Shown one piece after another: positions 26,848 through 36,115 of a stretch of DNA of 64,000 nt. Below the pieces are notes generated by a model. It saw nothing but the letters and a program-made list of their open reading frames with translations, searched no databases and was not told the origin of the DNA. The stretch spans positions 682,001 to 746,000 of the forward strand of contig NZ_CP144459.1 of NCBI RefSeq assembly GCF_050320395.1. Reading direction: 5' to 3'. Position 1 is the first letter of the stretch, and each line of letters opens with the position of its first letter. This DNA is from Treponema_C sp050320395 (GTDB lineage Bacteria; Spirochaetota; Spirochaetia; Treponematales; Treponemataceae). Both the position numbers and the translations under genes were made by a program.

Positions 26848-27342
26848 TTATAGGGTAAGATTTACAGAACGCATAAAATTAAATAAATCCGTATAGCGTA
26901 TGTTAAAATTCTTACAGACATTAGGAATCTTGACTTTGCGCTTTATAGCGGGGTCAAATTTTTCCAAGGTAACTATTGTATATTTTTTTGCAAAAGCATG
27001 AGCTATAAGCCACGAATCTGCGCAGGATGCAAATTGTTCTTTTGCCCGTTCAGTATAATTTTTATCCGTATAAACGGTATTGATTATATTTTTGTATGCC
27101 GATATGACATGAGTGTTATCGGATCTTAAACTCCTCTTTATATCCAATATTGATTTAAGCCATTCCGCCAAATCATCTTCCCCTTTATCTATTTCCTTAT
27201 ATACTTCGTCAATAATATAAAAAACACCGTTATGCAGCAGTTCTTCCAACTGTTTCCAAAAAGGAGGTGCTAAATCGAATGCATAATAATTATTTGCGGC
27301 AGTAATAAATATATTGGTATCAAGCAGATAAGTTTCAGGCAT
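26848..27342 (-). CDS. PIN-domain protein of the DUF4411 type, probable toxin
   Basis: 164 residues with PIN-fold acidic residues: D8 in YLLDTNIFI, E48 in IIDEVYKEI and a later Asp in SCADSWLIAHA. PIN proteins of this kind are RNases and usually toxins. The gene overlaps the upstream ImmA/IrrE-type gene by 8 nt. Pairs of an ImmA-type peptidase/Xre protein with a DUF4411 PIN protein are a predicted toxin-antitoxin class (family knowledge). AT-rich compared with neighbours, suggesting acquisition by transfer. Confidence 0.82.
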   Translation of the reverse strand: MPETYLLDTNIFITAANNYYAFDLAPPFWKQLEELLHNGVFYIIDEVYKEIDKGEDDLAEWLKSILDIKRSLRSDNTHVISAYKNIINTVYTDKNYTERAKEQFASCADSWLIAHAFAKKYTIVTLEKFDPAIKRKVKIPNVCKNFNIRYTDLFNFMRSVNLTL

Positions 27343-28471
27343 CGGCTATTTCTCTTTCGAGGCGTTTTAATTGCATACCGTTTTTTATTCCCAACAGTTT
27401 AAAACTTTCCGTATATGAAGTACCTCCTGCATATACATCGGCAATAACCGATTCTACAAAATGTTTACTGAATGTGTTTATTTTTGTATTCCAATAATTA
27501 CCGCCCGATTTTTTTTTGTATTTTAAAACAAGATTTTGCTTTTCTTTAATAACGGCAACCTCTTTTTCGGAGATGTACCGAAGCGAAAGCAATTTGTATG
27601 CGAGTGCAATATCGCTTATTTTTAATTGTCCGGCAATTTTTGATATCTTTTCATAAACGGAAAAAGAGTTCAGCACATACCACTGTTTTTCCAGATAAGT
27701 TGTCGGAGCTAAAAAAGCAATGGCAGCCTTGTTACAGAGATTCTCATCGGAAAAAGAATCGGAACCGTTTATAATATTCGTAGTTCCCGTCAAAATATGA
27801 AAAAATTCATGCAAGAGTGAAAAAATCAAGCCCGTTTGAGAATCACAATTATTCAAGAAAATCAGCGGTGCATATTCGTCATACAAGGCAAATGCTCTAA
27901 ACTCTTCAATGCTTAAAACTCTATGGGTGTCATTGCCGACTTTACCGTTTAAGACAATCGTTATGCCGGTACTTTCAACTTTATGACGCAGGTATTTAAA
28001 AGCTTTTTCAGGAGAATTAACTTGTAAAAACCAATCTTGCGGTATATTGAGCAGTGTATGTGCCTGAAAAGCAAGCGGTTCCGCTTTCTTTTCAATTTTT
28101 TCAGGTTCTGAAAAAAACACTTTTCCAAGACCGTTTTTTATACGGAAATCTCTTTGCCACTCCTGAATAAGTTTCATATCATTGAGAACGGTTTTTAAAT
28201 GAGAACTCGGCGTTGAGATAAGTTTGTTTTGAATCGTACGAAAATCTACCGTCAGATCTGCAGCTACCGGGTTTGAAAGAAAGAAATATCCGAGCGGGAA
28301 GTGCAATGTTTTACTTAGAGCACTGAGCTGCGCAAATGTAGGATATATTTCACCGTTCACCCAGCGCGGGAAGAGCGGAAATTTATTTATAATGCTGTCG
28401 TAATCTTGATTCCTGTCTTCTAAGGCAAATTTGAGGACTTTAGGATCGATTTTTATAGTTGTACTCTGCAT
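27335..28471 (-). CDS. ImmA/IrrE-family metallopeptidase with degenerate HTH N-terminus, probable antitoxin
   Basis: 378 residues. The N-terminal 65 residues look like a divergent Xre-type helix-turn-helix (PTFAQLSALSKTLHFPLGYFF), and the central domain is an ImmA/IrrE zinc peptidase with HEFFH (His221, Glu222, His225). The C-terminal region may bind the partner. Expected to control or neutralise the overlapping PIN protein. The promoter is AT-rich and the ribosome binding site weak. Could alternatively be a stress-triggered peptidase that cleaves a repressor. Confidence 0.82.
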   Translation of the reverse strand: MQSTTIKIDPKVLKFALEDRNQDYDSIINKFPLFPRWVNGEIYPTFAQLSALSKTLHFPLGYFFLSNPVAADLTVDFRTIQNKLISTPSSHLKTVLNDMKLIQEWQRDFRIKNGLGKVFFSEPEKIEKKAEPLAFQAHTLLNIPQDWFLQVNSPEKAFKYLRHKVESTGITIVLNGKVGNDTHRVLSIEEFRAFALYDEYAPLIFLNNCDSQTGLIFSLLHEFFHILTGTTNIINGSDSFSDENLCNKAAIAFLAPTTYLEKQWYVLNSFSVYEKISKIAGQLKISDIALAYKLLSLRYISEKEVAVIKEKQNLVLKYKKKSGGNYWNTKINTFSKHFVESVIADVYAGGTSYTESFKLLGIKNGMQLKRLEREIADA

Positions 28472-28550
28472 CTTTATTGTAAAATTGCTTTTCCGAATTA
28501 TATAAATTCCCGACTAAAACTCTTAACTGCACATCCGAAGTTCAGTCTTA

Positions 28551-28579
28551 ATTATATTATACGTTTATAAATTTTGCAA
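28551..28579 (-). promoter_or_regulatory. Toxin-antitoxin operon promoter
   Basis: Minus-strand TTGCAA (28574-28579), 17-nt spacer, TATAAT (28551-28556); a second overlapping TATAAT lies at 28556-28561. Leader of about 70 nt. Confidence 0.65.
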
Positions 28580-28651
28580 GTTCCTTAAAACAGCATAGCC
28601 TTTGCGCTCTTTGCGGTTTTCCTGTAAGGGAGATTCCTTTTCCGTCTGCTT

Positions 28652-28680
28652 TTGACTTTTTAATAAAAATAAGTTATTAT
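28652..28680 (+). promoter_or_regulatory. Promoter of the DUF2156-thrC operon, leaderless type
   Basis: TTGACT (28652-28657), 17-nt spacer, TATTAT (28675-28680), then six bases to the second of two consecutive ATGs (28687). No ribosome binding site. Confidence 0.7.
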
Positions 28681-28686
28681 TAAATG

Positions 28687-29574
28687 ATGAATGTAATACG
28701 TGATTTTCCCGAATTTTTACCGGTTTCGGCTTCAATGTACGGGGAGCTGTATCCTTTTTTGAATAACTTATCGGACGGTGTTTCCGAGTTTACCTTTATG
28801 AATTTATATTTGCACCGTTCAAAATACGGCTACGAAATAAGCCGTATTTCCGACAAAACCTTTGTTGTCCGCGGATCGGATGCGAAGGGAAAATTCTTTT
28901 TTATTATGGGCGGGCTTCCCGAAAAAGAGCAGGTATTCAATTTACTGACGGATTGGGGCCGCTGGAAAAATATCAGCCAAAGTTTATACGATGCCTGTTT
29001 TGAGTGTATGAGCGAAATGGGCTATGCTCCCTATGAAGACAGGGATAATGAAGATTATTTATACACACGGGACAGTTTGGCAACTCTTGCCGGAAAGGCC
29101 CTGCATAAAAAGCGAAACTTTGCCAACGGTTTTGAAAATACCTATAATTGGGAAGTAAAGCCCCTGACCGAGCAAAATGCCGCGGATGCCGGAAATGTCT
29201 TGGACGAATGGCTTGCCTCCCGTTCCGAGGGACAGGGCTCCGACCATGAACAATGTGCGACGGCTTTGGAAATGCTTGCCGTTACCAATTTAGAAGGCTG
29301 GATTGTCTATGTGGACGGAAGACCCGCCGCATGGTCCTTGGGCGAGTATATTGCCGCGGGTAGCATGTTTTTGGTTCATTTTGAAAAAGCCGTCGATGAG
29401 TACCGCGGGGTTTATCAATTTATAAACCGTGCAACCGCCCGCGCCCTTCCCGAAACGGTTGAATTTATAAACCGCGAACAGGATTTGGGAAACGAGGGCT
29501 TACGGCAGGCTAAAATGACTTACCGTCCTGCGGGCTTTGTAAAAAAATACTGCATTCCGCAAAAAGAAGTATAG
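28687..29574 (+). CDS. DUF2156 protein (phosphatidylglycerol lysyltransferase C-terminal-like)
   Basis: 295 residues of the soluble, GNAT-like DUF2156 family, related to the aminoacyl-transferase domain of MprF but lacking its membrane part. Typical segments are DFPEFLPVSASMYGELYPFL, SDGVSEFTFMNLYLHR and the late FINREQDLGNEGLRQAKMTYRPAGFVKKY. Free-standing members are mostly uncharacterised. I chose the second ATG because the promoter places the start site there. Twelve nt separate it from thrC, so the two are co-transcribed. Confidence 0.85.
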   Translation: MNVIRDFPEFLPVSASMYGELYPFLNNLSDGVSEFTFMNLYLHRSKYGYEISRISDKTFVVRGSDAKGKFFFIMGGLPEKEQVFNLLTDWGRWKNISQSLYDACFECMSEMGYAPYEDRDNEDYLYTRDSLATLAGKALHKKRNFANGFENTYNWEVKPLTEQNAADAGNVLDEWLASRSEGQGSDHEQCATALEMLAVTNLEGWIVYVDGRPAAWSLGEYIAAGSMFLVHFEKAVDEYRGVYQFINRATARALPETVEFINREQDLGNEGLRQAKMTYRPAGFVKKYCIPQKEV

Positions 29575-29586
29575 GGGAGAAGGTTT

Positions 29587-30918
29587 ATGAAATACGTCAG
29601 TACCAGGGGAGCAAAGGACCCGAATCTTCAAAAACCTGTCGATTTTTCACATGCGCTGTTGAACTGTCTGTGTGCCGACGGCGGCGTGTATGTGCCCGCC
29701 TATGCGGAAGATTTACGCCCGTGGATTATGTATATGGACGAAAACACCCCCTTTCAATCGATTGCAGGGGCTCTCACTTCGGCCCTGATAAAAGAGGAAT
29801 TCAGTCCTATCATAAGCGAAGCGATTGCAAATCAGGCCTTTCCCTTTTCTCCCGAATTAAAACAACTCGATAACAATCTCTATGTTTTGGAACTGTTCCG
29901 CGGTCCTACCGGCATACATAAGGACTTCGGTCTTTCGTATTTAGCTGCCTGTTTGGAGCACATTCTTTTGATGAAAGAGTCTTCCGCTTTAATTGTTGCC
30001 CCTACAAGCGGAGAAACGGGAGCTTCAATTGCTCATGCGCTCCGGGGTAAAAACCGCGTAAAGGCCCTGCTTTTGTATCCGGAAGGCAGTATGCGCGGTT
30101 TTGAAGATTCCGACTGCGTATGGAACGGCGGCAATGTCTATCCTGTAGAAGTTAAGGGGGCTATCGCCGACTGTATCGATTTAAGCCGCCGCCTCTATGC
30201 CGATGATGATGCCGTTAAAAGATACGGCTTAACCCTTGCCAATACGGTGAATATAGGCCGTCTTTTGCCCCATACCTTTTTATATATGTATGCCTTTTCG
30301 CGATTGCGCAAAAAAGTGTACGGCGATATTTATTATGCCATGGGGTCCGATAATTACGGTAATTTGACGGCAGGCTTATACGCTTGGAAGTTTTCTCTTC
30401 CGGTCAAGGGATTTATACTCGACTCTTCGGCCGCCCTTTCCTGCGATGTGCAGGGTAAATGCTGTATGCCCGATTCGATTGTCCCCCTTGCAAAACGCGG
30501 CTCTGCAGACCCCGGCTTACCTTCGAATGTCGAGCGCTTGGAAGAAATATTTACGGCAAGTGCCGCCGTTATGAAAGGACTTGTATATACCGCTCCCGTG
30601 AGTGAAGATGATGCGGCTTCCGCCTTTAGGCGTTTATTCAAAAGATACGGCTATTTTGCGGCCCCGGCAGCTGCCCGCGCCTATGCGGCAGCTCTTAAGC
30701 GAGACGATATAACCGATGCCGAAGATACGAATCTGGTACTCATTGCTGCGGAGGAGCCCTGTTTACATGCGGATACCATGCGTTTGTGGTGCGGCGAAAA
30801 ACCCGCAAAAAACGAGCGGCTTTCCGCCCTGTATACGAAGGTACAGCCCGCAAAAAAAATCGAAAACGATATACGCTCTCTTATAAAGGCTGCCGACGAG
30901 ATATGCGCCGGCAGTTAA
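29587..30918 (+). CDS. thrC: Threonine synthase
   Basis: 443-residue PLP enzyme making threonine from O-phosphohomoserine. The N-terminal YVSTRGAKDP is typical of the short threonine synthase class. The PLP lysine is K112 in RGPTGIHKDFG, and TSGETGASIAHAL is the substrate/phosphate-binding loop. GGGGAGAAGG precedes the ATG. Ends 8 nt before the convergent GH13 gene, and no terminator is visible between them. Confidence 0.92.
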   Translation: MKYVSTRGAKDPNLQKPVDFSHALLNCLCADGGVYVPAYAEDLRPWIMYMDENTPFQSIAGALTSALIKEEFSPIISEAIANQAFPFSPELKQLDNNLYVLELFRGPTGIHKDFGLSYLAACLEHILLMKESSALIVAPTSGETGASIAHALRGKNRVKALLLYPEGSMRGFEDSDCVWNGGNVYPVEVKGAIADCIDLSRRLYADDDAVKRYGLTLANTVNIGRLLPHTFLYMYAFSRLRKKVYGDIYYAMGSDNYGNLTAGLYAWKFSLPVKGFILDSSAALSCDVQGKCCMPDSIVPLAKRGSADPGLPSNVERLEEIFTASAAVMKGLVYTAPVSEDDAASAFRRLFKRYGYFAAPAAARAYAAALKRDDITDAEDTNLVLIAAEEPCLHADTMRLWCGEKPAKNERLSALYTKVQPAKKIENDIRSLIKAADEICAGS

Positions 30919-30926
30919 AAAGCGTT

Positions 30927-33900
30927 TTACTTTTTTGCGCCCGCTCTGTCTTTTAAAAGTGCGAGTGCGTTTTCCGCCTTATAGCCGGATTTTTCGACGG
31001 CAGTATCGACTTTTTGCTTAACCTTCAGAGCGGCATTCAGGGCGCTCAAAGCATTCGTTTCTCCCGTGTCGGCTCCCTTTTCCAACGTATAGAGCATACA
31101 AGCCGTCCATGAAGTTTCAAGGGCGCGTTCGCGGTTAAACCACAGGATGTTTTCAAAGAGGTTTGTGCCGAGGATAAGCGGTGCGTTTTTGTGTGCAGCA
31201 AGGGCTTTTACAAAATCGGGGAGGGTAACTTCTTTAAGCTTCGGTTTTGCCGTTTTTGTCGACTGTGTCGTTTTTGCCCTTGCGCTTAATTTTTCCGCCG
31301 ACCCCTTCGTTTTTGTCTTTTTCGGCGTATCGGAAACCGAGGTAAGCTGTTCGTAAAGCAGGTGCAGTTCCCGCATACGGATAAGGCGCTCTCGCGTTTG
31401 GCTCACCGGATACCCGTATTCGTTTAAAATGCGCAGTATCTTATCTTCAAGTTTCCATAAATCGACGATTTTATAAGCGTCATGTAAGTTCAGATTTTCA
31501 AGGCTGTCTTTTATGCACAAAAGCATACAATAGGCGGCCGTAACCTGCGGTATAAAGGGATAGGAGGCGAAGTCCCGACAAAAGTCCTCTATCGTTCCGC
31601 TCTTAATCGAGGAAGCTGTTTTCACCGAGGCGATTTTTACGAGGCTCTGTATGCGTGAGCAAAAGCGTTTCCATACCTTTTGAATCGGAAGTTTGTGTGC
31701 GGCTTGAATCGGTTTTACAACGTACGATGCGCCGTAATTGCCGTCAATAAATGCGTGTAAGGCTTTAATGTAGGCAAGTCCCGCTTTTTCGCTTTGTGTC
31801 AAAAGTTCGGACAGGGCGGGGGGCTTAGGGGCATCCTTCGGCTGTAAGTGCGGGATGCAAAGGCCTGCGATTGCGGCAAAAAAATCCTTCGAGGCAAGCT
31901 CCTGTAAGGGTATGTATAAATCTTTTAAATACAAATCCCGTAAGGCGGCTTCAATATCGCTGCTGCCTCTTCCGCCCAAATGTTCACATAAGAGGCGGTA
32001 TGTTCCGCTTTCATCATCTTGTACCTCGCGTACGTCCAAAAGCACTTGGCACTCAAAACCGTTTAATTGAATGTACATTCCCTTTTCAAACAATTCCCTG
32101 CTTGACCGTATAAACTGCAAGCCGCTTTTTTGCTCGGTGAATATGCAGTAATAATCGCCGTGATTTGTCAAGCCCCAGGCCGAAGCAAAATCCTCGGTGT
32201 GCAAGACGTTTCCGGCTTCGGTTTTTACGGCATAAGCGCATGAAGTTTTTATATAGCCTGCGGCACGTTCGTACACGTTGTTGTAAAAAACGGCGGATGC
32301 CTGATTGCCTGCGCGGTTGGTATATGCGAATACATTTTCGTTTACGTTTCCCTCGTTCCATACGTCGTAGAGGCGGAAATGTTCAACTTCCGAAAACAAA
32401 TACCGCTTTTTTACCAGCGGGAATATTTCTCTGTTGTGCCGCTCTATTAAACCGTAATCGTCGCCTTCGTTCCAATAGGCTTTGGTAAATTCCATGCCGT
32501 ATTTTTCGCTGAAACCTTCGATTTGTCCGTGTCCGAACATGGGAAGACCGGGCATGGTAACCATGAGGGTACAAACGCCGAAATATTTATCGCCTTTGCC
32601 GAATTGAACCGCGGCGGTTTCTTCGTCGGGGTTGTTCATAAAGTTTACAAAACGCTTTAACACTTGCGGGTCGAATTCCATCGTGTTTTTTATTGTCGAG
32701 CGGTATTTGTAATTTTCTTCTTTTTTGAGCATATTCATAAAGGCGCTGTTGTACACGCGGTGCATACCGAGCGTGCGTACAAAATAGCCTTCCATCATCC
32801 AAAAGGCTTCGGCTAAAAGCAGGGTATCGGGAACTTCCTGCGCAACGCGGTCTACCACGTCGCGCCAAAACTCGTTCGGAATGGCCTTTTCAAAATCGCC
32901 GATACTTATGGACGATTCGCTTCGGCTCGCTATATCGCCGCCTTGTCCGGGTTCCGGATACCACAGCCTTCTGATATGTTTTTTTGCCAAAACCATCGCG
33001 GCATCAAAGCGTATAATCGGAAAATTGCGCGCAACGTGGAGAATTTTTTGAATAACCTCTTCTCGCGCTTCGGGGTTGAGAAAATCGATTTGAGCCGTAT
33101 CGTTCCATGGAAGACCGGTGCCGTCGTTGCCGTGGTAGATGTATCGCACATCGCCCGTATAGCTGTCTACGCGCTTAAAAACAACAGCGCAGTCGGTTTT
33201 TGAAAAATAGCCGTTTTCGACAAAAACCTGAACGCGGTTATCCGGTGAGAGGTTTTCTCCGGTAAAGCTGTAAGACGGGAAGGGATTGTCGCGGCGTTGA
33301 ATAAAAAGATGGGGTTTTTCAATAACCCATTTTGAGTCCATTCCCGTGTGGTTGGGTACCATGTCGGCTGCAAGCCGTATGCCCCGTACCCATAGCCGTG
33401 CGCGCAAATTGCCCAAGGCTTCCCAGCCGCCCAGATTTTCGGCTATATCGTAATCGTCGAGACTGTAGGCACTGGCCGCCGCTTCGGGATTGCCGTTTAT
33501 TTGTTTTATGCGCCTGCTTGCCTCGGACCTTCTCCACACGCCGATAAGCCACAAGCCCGTAAACCCGCGGTTTGCAAGCGTATCCAATTCTTCATCTGGA
33601 ATTTCATCGAGGCGGCGTATATCGCGGCCGTATTTTTTTGACAGCTGGTCAAGCCAGACGAGGACGGTTTTTGCCATCAAAACGACACGCGGCATCCAGT
33701 CCGTATCGGGACTGAACCTTTCGTATTCTTTCACTAAATTTTCATAGCTGTAGGCTTGCATGGGCGGAGGATTGAAGTTTTGGCCCGCGCCTCCGGCCCA
33801 CGAGGGCTTACTTTCTTCGGCGATTATGTCCATGGCGGATAAAAGCTCTGCCATAGCGCTTCCGATAACGGCGCTCCAATGCCGTCCGATATAATCGAGC

Positions 33901-34571
33901 TGGCCGCGTAAACTGTCGGGGTTTGCAAGGGCGGGCTCTCGCAGCATGGAAATAAGATCCGTATTGTTCGGCCCGAAGGATGGCTGTGTTTTAAAAAATG
34001 CCTGCACTTGATTCCACAAGGGGATATATTGCGGATTTTTTTTCAAGGCCTTATCGTCGAATAAAAAAAGATAGGGCTTGTAGGCCGGATTTTCAAGGGC
34101 TAAATGCAGTAAAATCGTATCTTCAAGGATAAGGGCCGCATTCGGCATACCGCCGCGCGTCTTGCTCAGATAGGTTTCGGCTCTTTCTTTTCCGTTATAG
34201 ACATCGGCCGTCGGAAACTCTGCATTAAATTCGCCAAGCAGGGCGGAAACTTCTTTTGCGCCGATACTTTCTCCGGATTTTTGCAGCGCGGAAACAAAGG
34301 CTTGAGGATTTTTTTGCTTTCTGAACTCTTTACATACGATATGAAAAATCCTGTTTAACAGGCCCATCGCGTTAAGCTCTCCCGCTTTTACAAAGAATTC
34401 GGCAGGCGATGAGAGATTGTTATTCAATAGAAGGGCCCTATTATCGTTTATATTTTTTGCAAATAAACGCAGATTTTTTATGTTTTGGCCGGCGGCTGTT
34501 TTCTCCGATGAAAAAAGCGGTTTTGAAAAGCCGCAAACGCTGCGTACGTTTTTTAAAACAAGAAATTCCAT
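30927..34571 (-). CDS. Giant alpha-amylase-family (GH13) protein
   Basis: 1214 residues, no signal peptide. A helical N-terminal region (about 1-300) precedes the GH13 barrel. Region I is DMVPNHTG (403-410). Nucleophile D523 is in RFDAAMVLA, acid/base E588 in LLLAEAFW, and the transition-state Asp is D649 in MNNPDE. The usual His before that Asp is replaced by Pro. The C-terminal third is helical, with a Lys/Thr/Ser-rich linker near 1120-1150. Much longer than ordinary amylases (about 450-650). Probably a cytoplasmic glucan or oligosaccharide enzyme; activity uncertain. Confidence 0.82.
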   Translation of the reverse strand: MEFLVLKNVRSVCGFSKPLFSSEKTAAGQNIKNLRLFAKNINDNRALLLNNNLSSPAEFFVKAGELNAMGLLNRIFHIVCKEFRKQKNPQAFVSALQKSGESIGAKEVSALLGEFNAEFPTADVYNGKERAETYLSKTRGGMPNAALILEDTILLHLALENPAYKPYLFLFDDKALKKNPQYIPLWNQVQAFFKTQPSFGPNNTDLISMLREPALANPDSLRGQLDYIGRHWSAVIGSAMAELLSAMDIIAEESKPSWAGGAGQNFNPPPMQAYSYENLVKEYERFSPDTDWMPRVVLMAKTVLVWLDQLSKKYGRDIRRLDEIPDEELDTLANRGFTGLWLIGVWRRSEASRRIKQINGNPEAAASAYSLDDYDIAENLGGWEALGNLRARLWVRGIRLAADMVPNHTGMDSKWVIEKPHLFIQRRDNPFPSYSFTGENLSPDNRVQVFVENGYFSKTDCAVVFKRVDSYTGDVRYIYHGNDGTGLPWNDTAQIDFLNPEAREEVIQKILHVARNFPIIRFDAAMVLAKKHIRRLWYPEPGQGGDIASRSESSISIGDFEKAIPNEFWRDVVDRVAQEVPDTLLLAEAFWMMEGYFVRTLGMHRVYNSAFMNMLKKEENYKYRSTIKNTMEFDPQVLKRFVNFMNNPDEETAAVQFGKGDKYFGVCTLMVTMPGLPMFGHGQIEGFSEKYGMEFTKAYWNEGDDYGLIERHNREIFPLVKKRYLFSEVEHFRLYDVWNEGNVNENVFAYTNRAGNQASAVFYNNVYERAAGYIKTSCAYAVKTEAGNVLHTEDFASAWGLTNHGDYYCIFTEQKSGLQFIRSSRELFEKGMYIQLNGFECQVLLDVREVQDDESGTYRLLCEHLGGRGSSDIEAALRDLYLKDLYIPLQELASKDFFAAIAGLCIPHLQPKDAPKPPALSELLTQSEKAGLAYIKALHAFIDGNYGASYVVKPIQAAHKLPIQKVWKRFCSRIQSLVKIASVKTASSIKSGTIEDFCRDFASYPFIPQVTAAYCMLLCIKDSLENLNLHDAYKIVDLWKLEDKILRILNEYGYPVSQTRERLIRMRELHLLYEQLTSVSDTPKKTKTKGSAEKLSARAKTTQSTKTAKPKLKEVTLPDFVKALAAHKNAPLILGTNLFENILWFNRERALETSWTACMLYTLEKGADTGETNALSALNAALKVKQKVDTAVEKSGYKAENALALLKDRAGAKK

Positions 34572-34578
34572 ATACGAT

Positions 34579-34607
34579 ATTCTACACTATAAATCGTCGC
34601 TTGTAAA
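34579..34607 (-). promoter_or_regulatory. GH13 gene promoter, leaderless type
   Basis: Minus-strand TTTACA (34602-34607), 17-nt spacer, TAGAAT (34579-34584), seven bases to the ATG. It lies inside the 3' end of the upstream radical SAM gene. Confidence 0.65.
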
Positions 34608-35618
34608 ACCCTTTTTCCAGTGCCAAAGCGGTTTTGCCAATGCGTTTGAAAAGGGTTGTATACGGTTAAAGTCGGGCAGCCATGAATCGTCGTTTTCCAG
34701 TTCCTGGTAAAAAAGGTGGGAAAAGTCGTATTCGTATATCAGACTTTTTATCGCTTCAAATTCGGCTTGATTTATAAAGCGATCGGGAAACATGCCCGTA
34801 TCGGTTTGAACGGATGCGGAATGTACGGGCGTATACTGGCTCATAAGGGAAATGCAGGCTTTGCCGTCGGCGTTTTCTTTAAGCCAGTCCAAAACCTGCC
34901 GCGTGTTGTCAAGGCAGCCGGGCAGTACCAGGTGGCGGATAATAACACCCGAAAGCATTTTTTCAGGCTGCGAATCCGTAAAGTGCAGGGGAGAAAGTTC
35001 CATCATACGCTTTATCGCCGCCTTTGCCGTTTTACCGTAATTCTTTATGCCGAACAGTGCCGCAGAAAGCTGTATATTCAGGGTTTTTAAGTCGGGAAGC
35101 CAAATATCGGCCAAGCCCGCAAGCAGTTCGATGGCTTCAAGGCTTTCGTATGCCGATGAGTTCCAACATACGGGAATTGTTAATCCCCGTCTTTTAGCTT
35201 CTTCAATGCCTTCGGCAATGGCGGGGATTGCATGGCTTCCCGTAACGATATTTATATTTTCGGCCCCCGCATATTCAAGCGCAAGGCATATATCCGCAAA
35301 TTCGGCGGCACTTACCGTCCTGCCCATACCTTCTCGAGAAATCTGATAATTTTGGCAAAAAAAACAGCCCAAATTGCAGCCGCTTATAAAGATTGTCCCG
35401 GAGCCGCCCTTTACCGTTACGGGAGGCTCTTCACCGAAATGAAGGCAGGCCGAAGCGATTTTTAATTCGGCGGTTTCTTTGCAAAAGCCGGTTTTACCCT
35501 CCGCGCGGTTTACGCCGCAGCTGCGCGGACACAGGGAACAAGCCTTATAAGGCGCGTTGCTTATTCCTTCCTTTTTTGCATACCCTTTTGTATTGTCAAG
35601 TAAATTCACGGCAGTCAT
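34587..35618 (-). CDS. Radical SAM protein, PflA-like (COG1313 type)
   Basis: 343 residues. Four N-terminal cysteines (C27, C30, C34, C46; LCPRSCGVNR and GFCK) are followed by the radical SAM cluster motif CNLGCFFC (C81, C85, C88), then NINIVTGSHAIPAIAEGI and VCWNSSAYE. This matches uncharacterised relatives of pyruvate formate-lyase activase, sometimes called PflX. It probably modifies or activates an unidentified partner. Its ATG overlaps the stop of the upstream 135-residue gene (TAATG). Confidence 0.85.
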   Translation of the reverse strand: MTAVNLLDNTKGYAKKEGISNAPYKACSLCPRSCGVNRAEGKTGFCKETAELKIASACLHFGEEPPVTVKGGSGTIFISGCNLGCFFCQNYQISREGMGRTVSAAEFADICLALEYAGAENINIVTGSHAIPAIAEGIEEAKRRGLTIPVCWNSSAYESLEAIELLAGLADIWLPDLKTLNIQLSAALFGIKNYGKTAKAAIKRMMELSPLHFTDSQPEKMLSGVIIRHLVLPGCLDNTRQVLDWLKENADGKACISLMSQYTPVHSASVQTDTGMFPDRFINQAEFEAIKSLIYEYDFSHLFYQELENDDSWLPDFNRIQPFSNALAKPLWHWKKGFTSDDL

Positions 35619-36025
35619 TACAGGAGTTTTTTACTCATAAAAAGAGACATCAAGTCCGTCAGGGTATCGATGGGAAGGTCTTCCGCCTCGGCATTGACAA
35701 GATTGAATAATTCTTTCCAGTCTTCGGCTGTAAAAACCGATTCGCCTTCATCGGGCGGATTTCCGTTTAAAATATCGGCTGCGCTTATAAGCCATAAGAG
35801 ATTTTGCTCGCTCGGTTCGCTGCCAACCGCCGCCGACTTTAAAATTCGGTTTTGAAGCCAATATTCGGCTATACTTTCGGGTAAGCTTCCCAAATCGGCA
35901 AAAAGGTTTGAAAAGCGTTGTGCGATTTCTGTACATACGGTATCGGAGCTGTAGCTGCCGTCCTGCGTTCGTCCGTGCTTTACGACTTTGCGTATATCGG
36001 TATAAAATTTTTGAATGGTATCCAT
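35618..36025 (-). CDS. Hypothetical protein, coupled to the radical SAM gene
   Basis: 135 residues, acidic and mostly helical; I do not recognise a family. Segments such as QRFSNLFADLGSLPESIAEYWLQ and DWKELFNLVNAEAEDLP suggest a small helical bundle. One-base overlap with the radical SAM gene points to a shared function, for example as partner or substrate. A TATACT box (36033-36038) ends 7 nt before the ATG, so the transcript is probably leaderless, although the -35 is weak. Confidence 0.7.
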   Translation of the reverse strand: MDTIQKFYTDIRKVVKHGRTQDGSYSSDTVCTEIAQRFSNLFADLGSLPESIAEYWLQNRILKSAAVGSEPSEQNLLWLISAADILNGNPPDEGESVFTAEDWKELFNLVNAEAEDLPIDTLTDLMSLFMSKKLL

Positions 36026-36080
36026 GAAAAGCAGTATAGCATATTTTAAGGAAAATTTGCGTAAAATACGATTTTTATCC

Positions 36081-36109
36081 TTGACTTTTCCCGTAACAAG
36101 CCGTAAGAT
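36081..36109 (+). promoter_or_regulatory. PTS IIA gene promoter, leaderless type
   Basis: TTGACT (36081-36086), 17-nt spacer, TAAGAT (36104-36109), then AATAGT and the ATG. No ribosome binding site. Confidence 0.65.
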
Positions 36110-36115
36110 AATAGT

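Noticed and set aside
30919..30926. Terminator between thrC and the GH13 gene
   Set aside because: Only 8 bp separate the convergent stops and no hairpin with T tract is visible.
31147..34710. Numerous open frames opposite the GH13 gene
   Set aside because: They lack ribosome binding sites and family motifs; they follow from codon bias of the real gene on the other strand.
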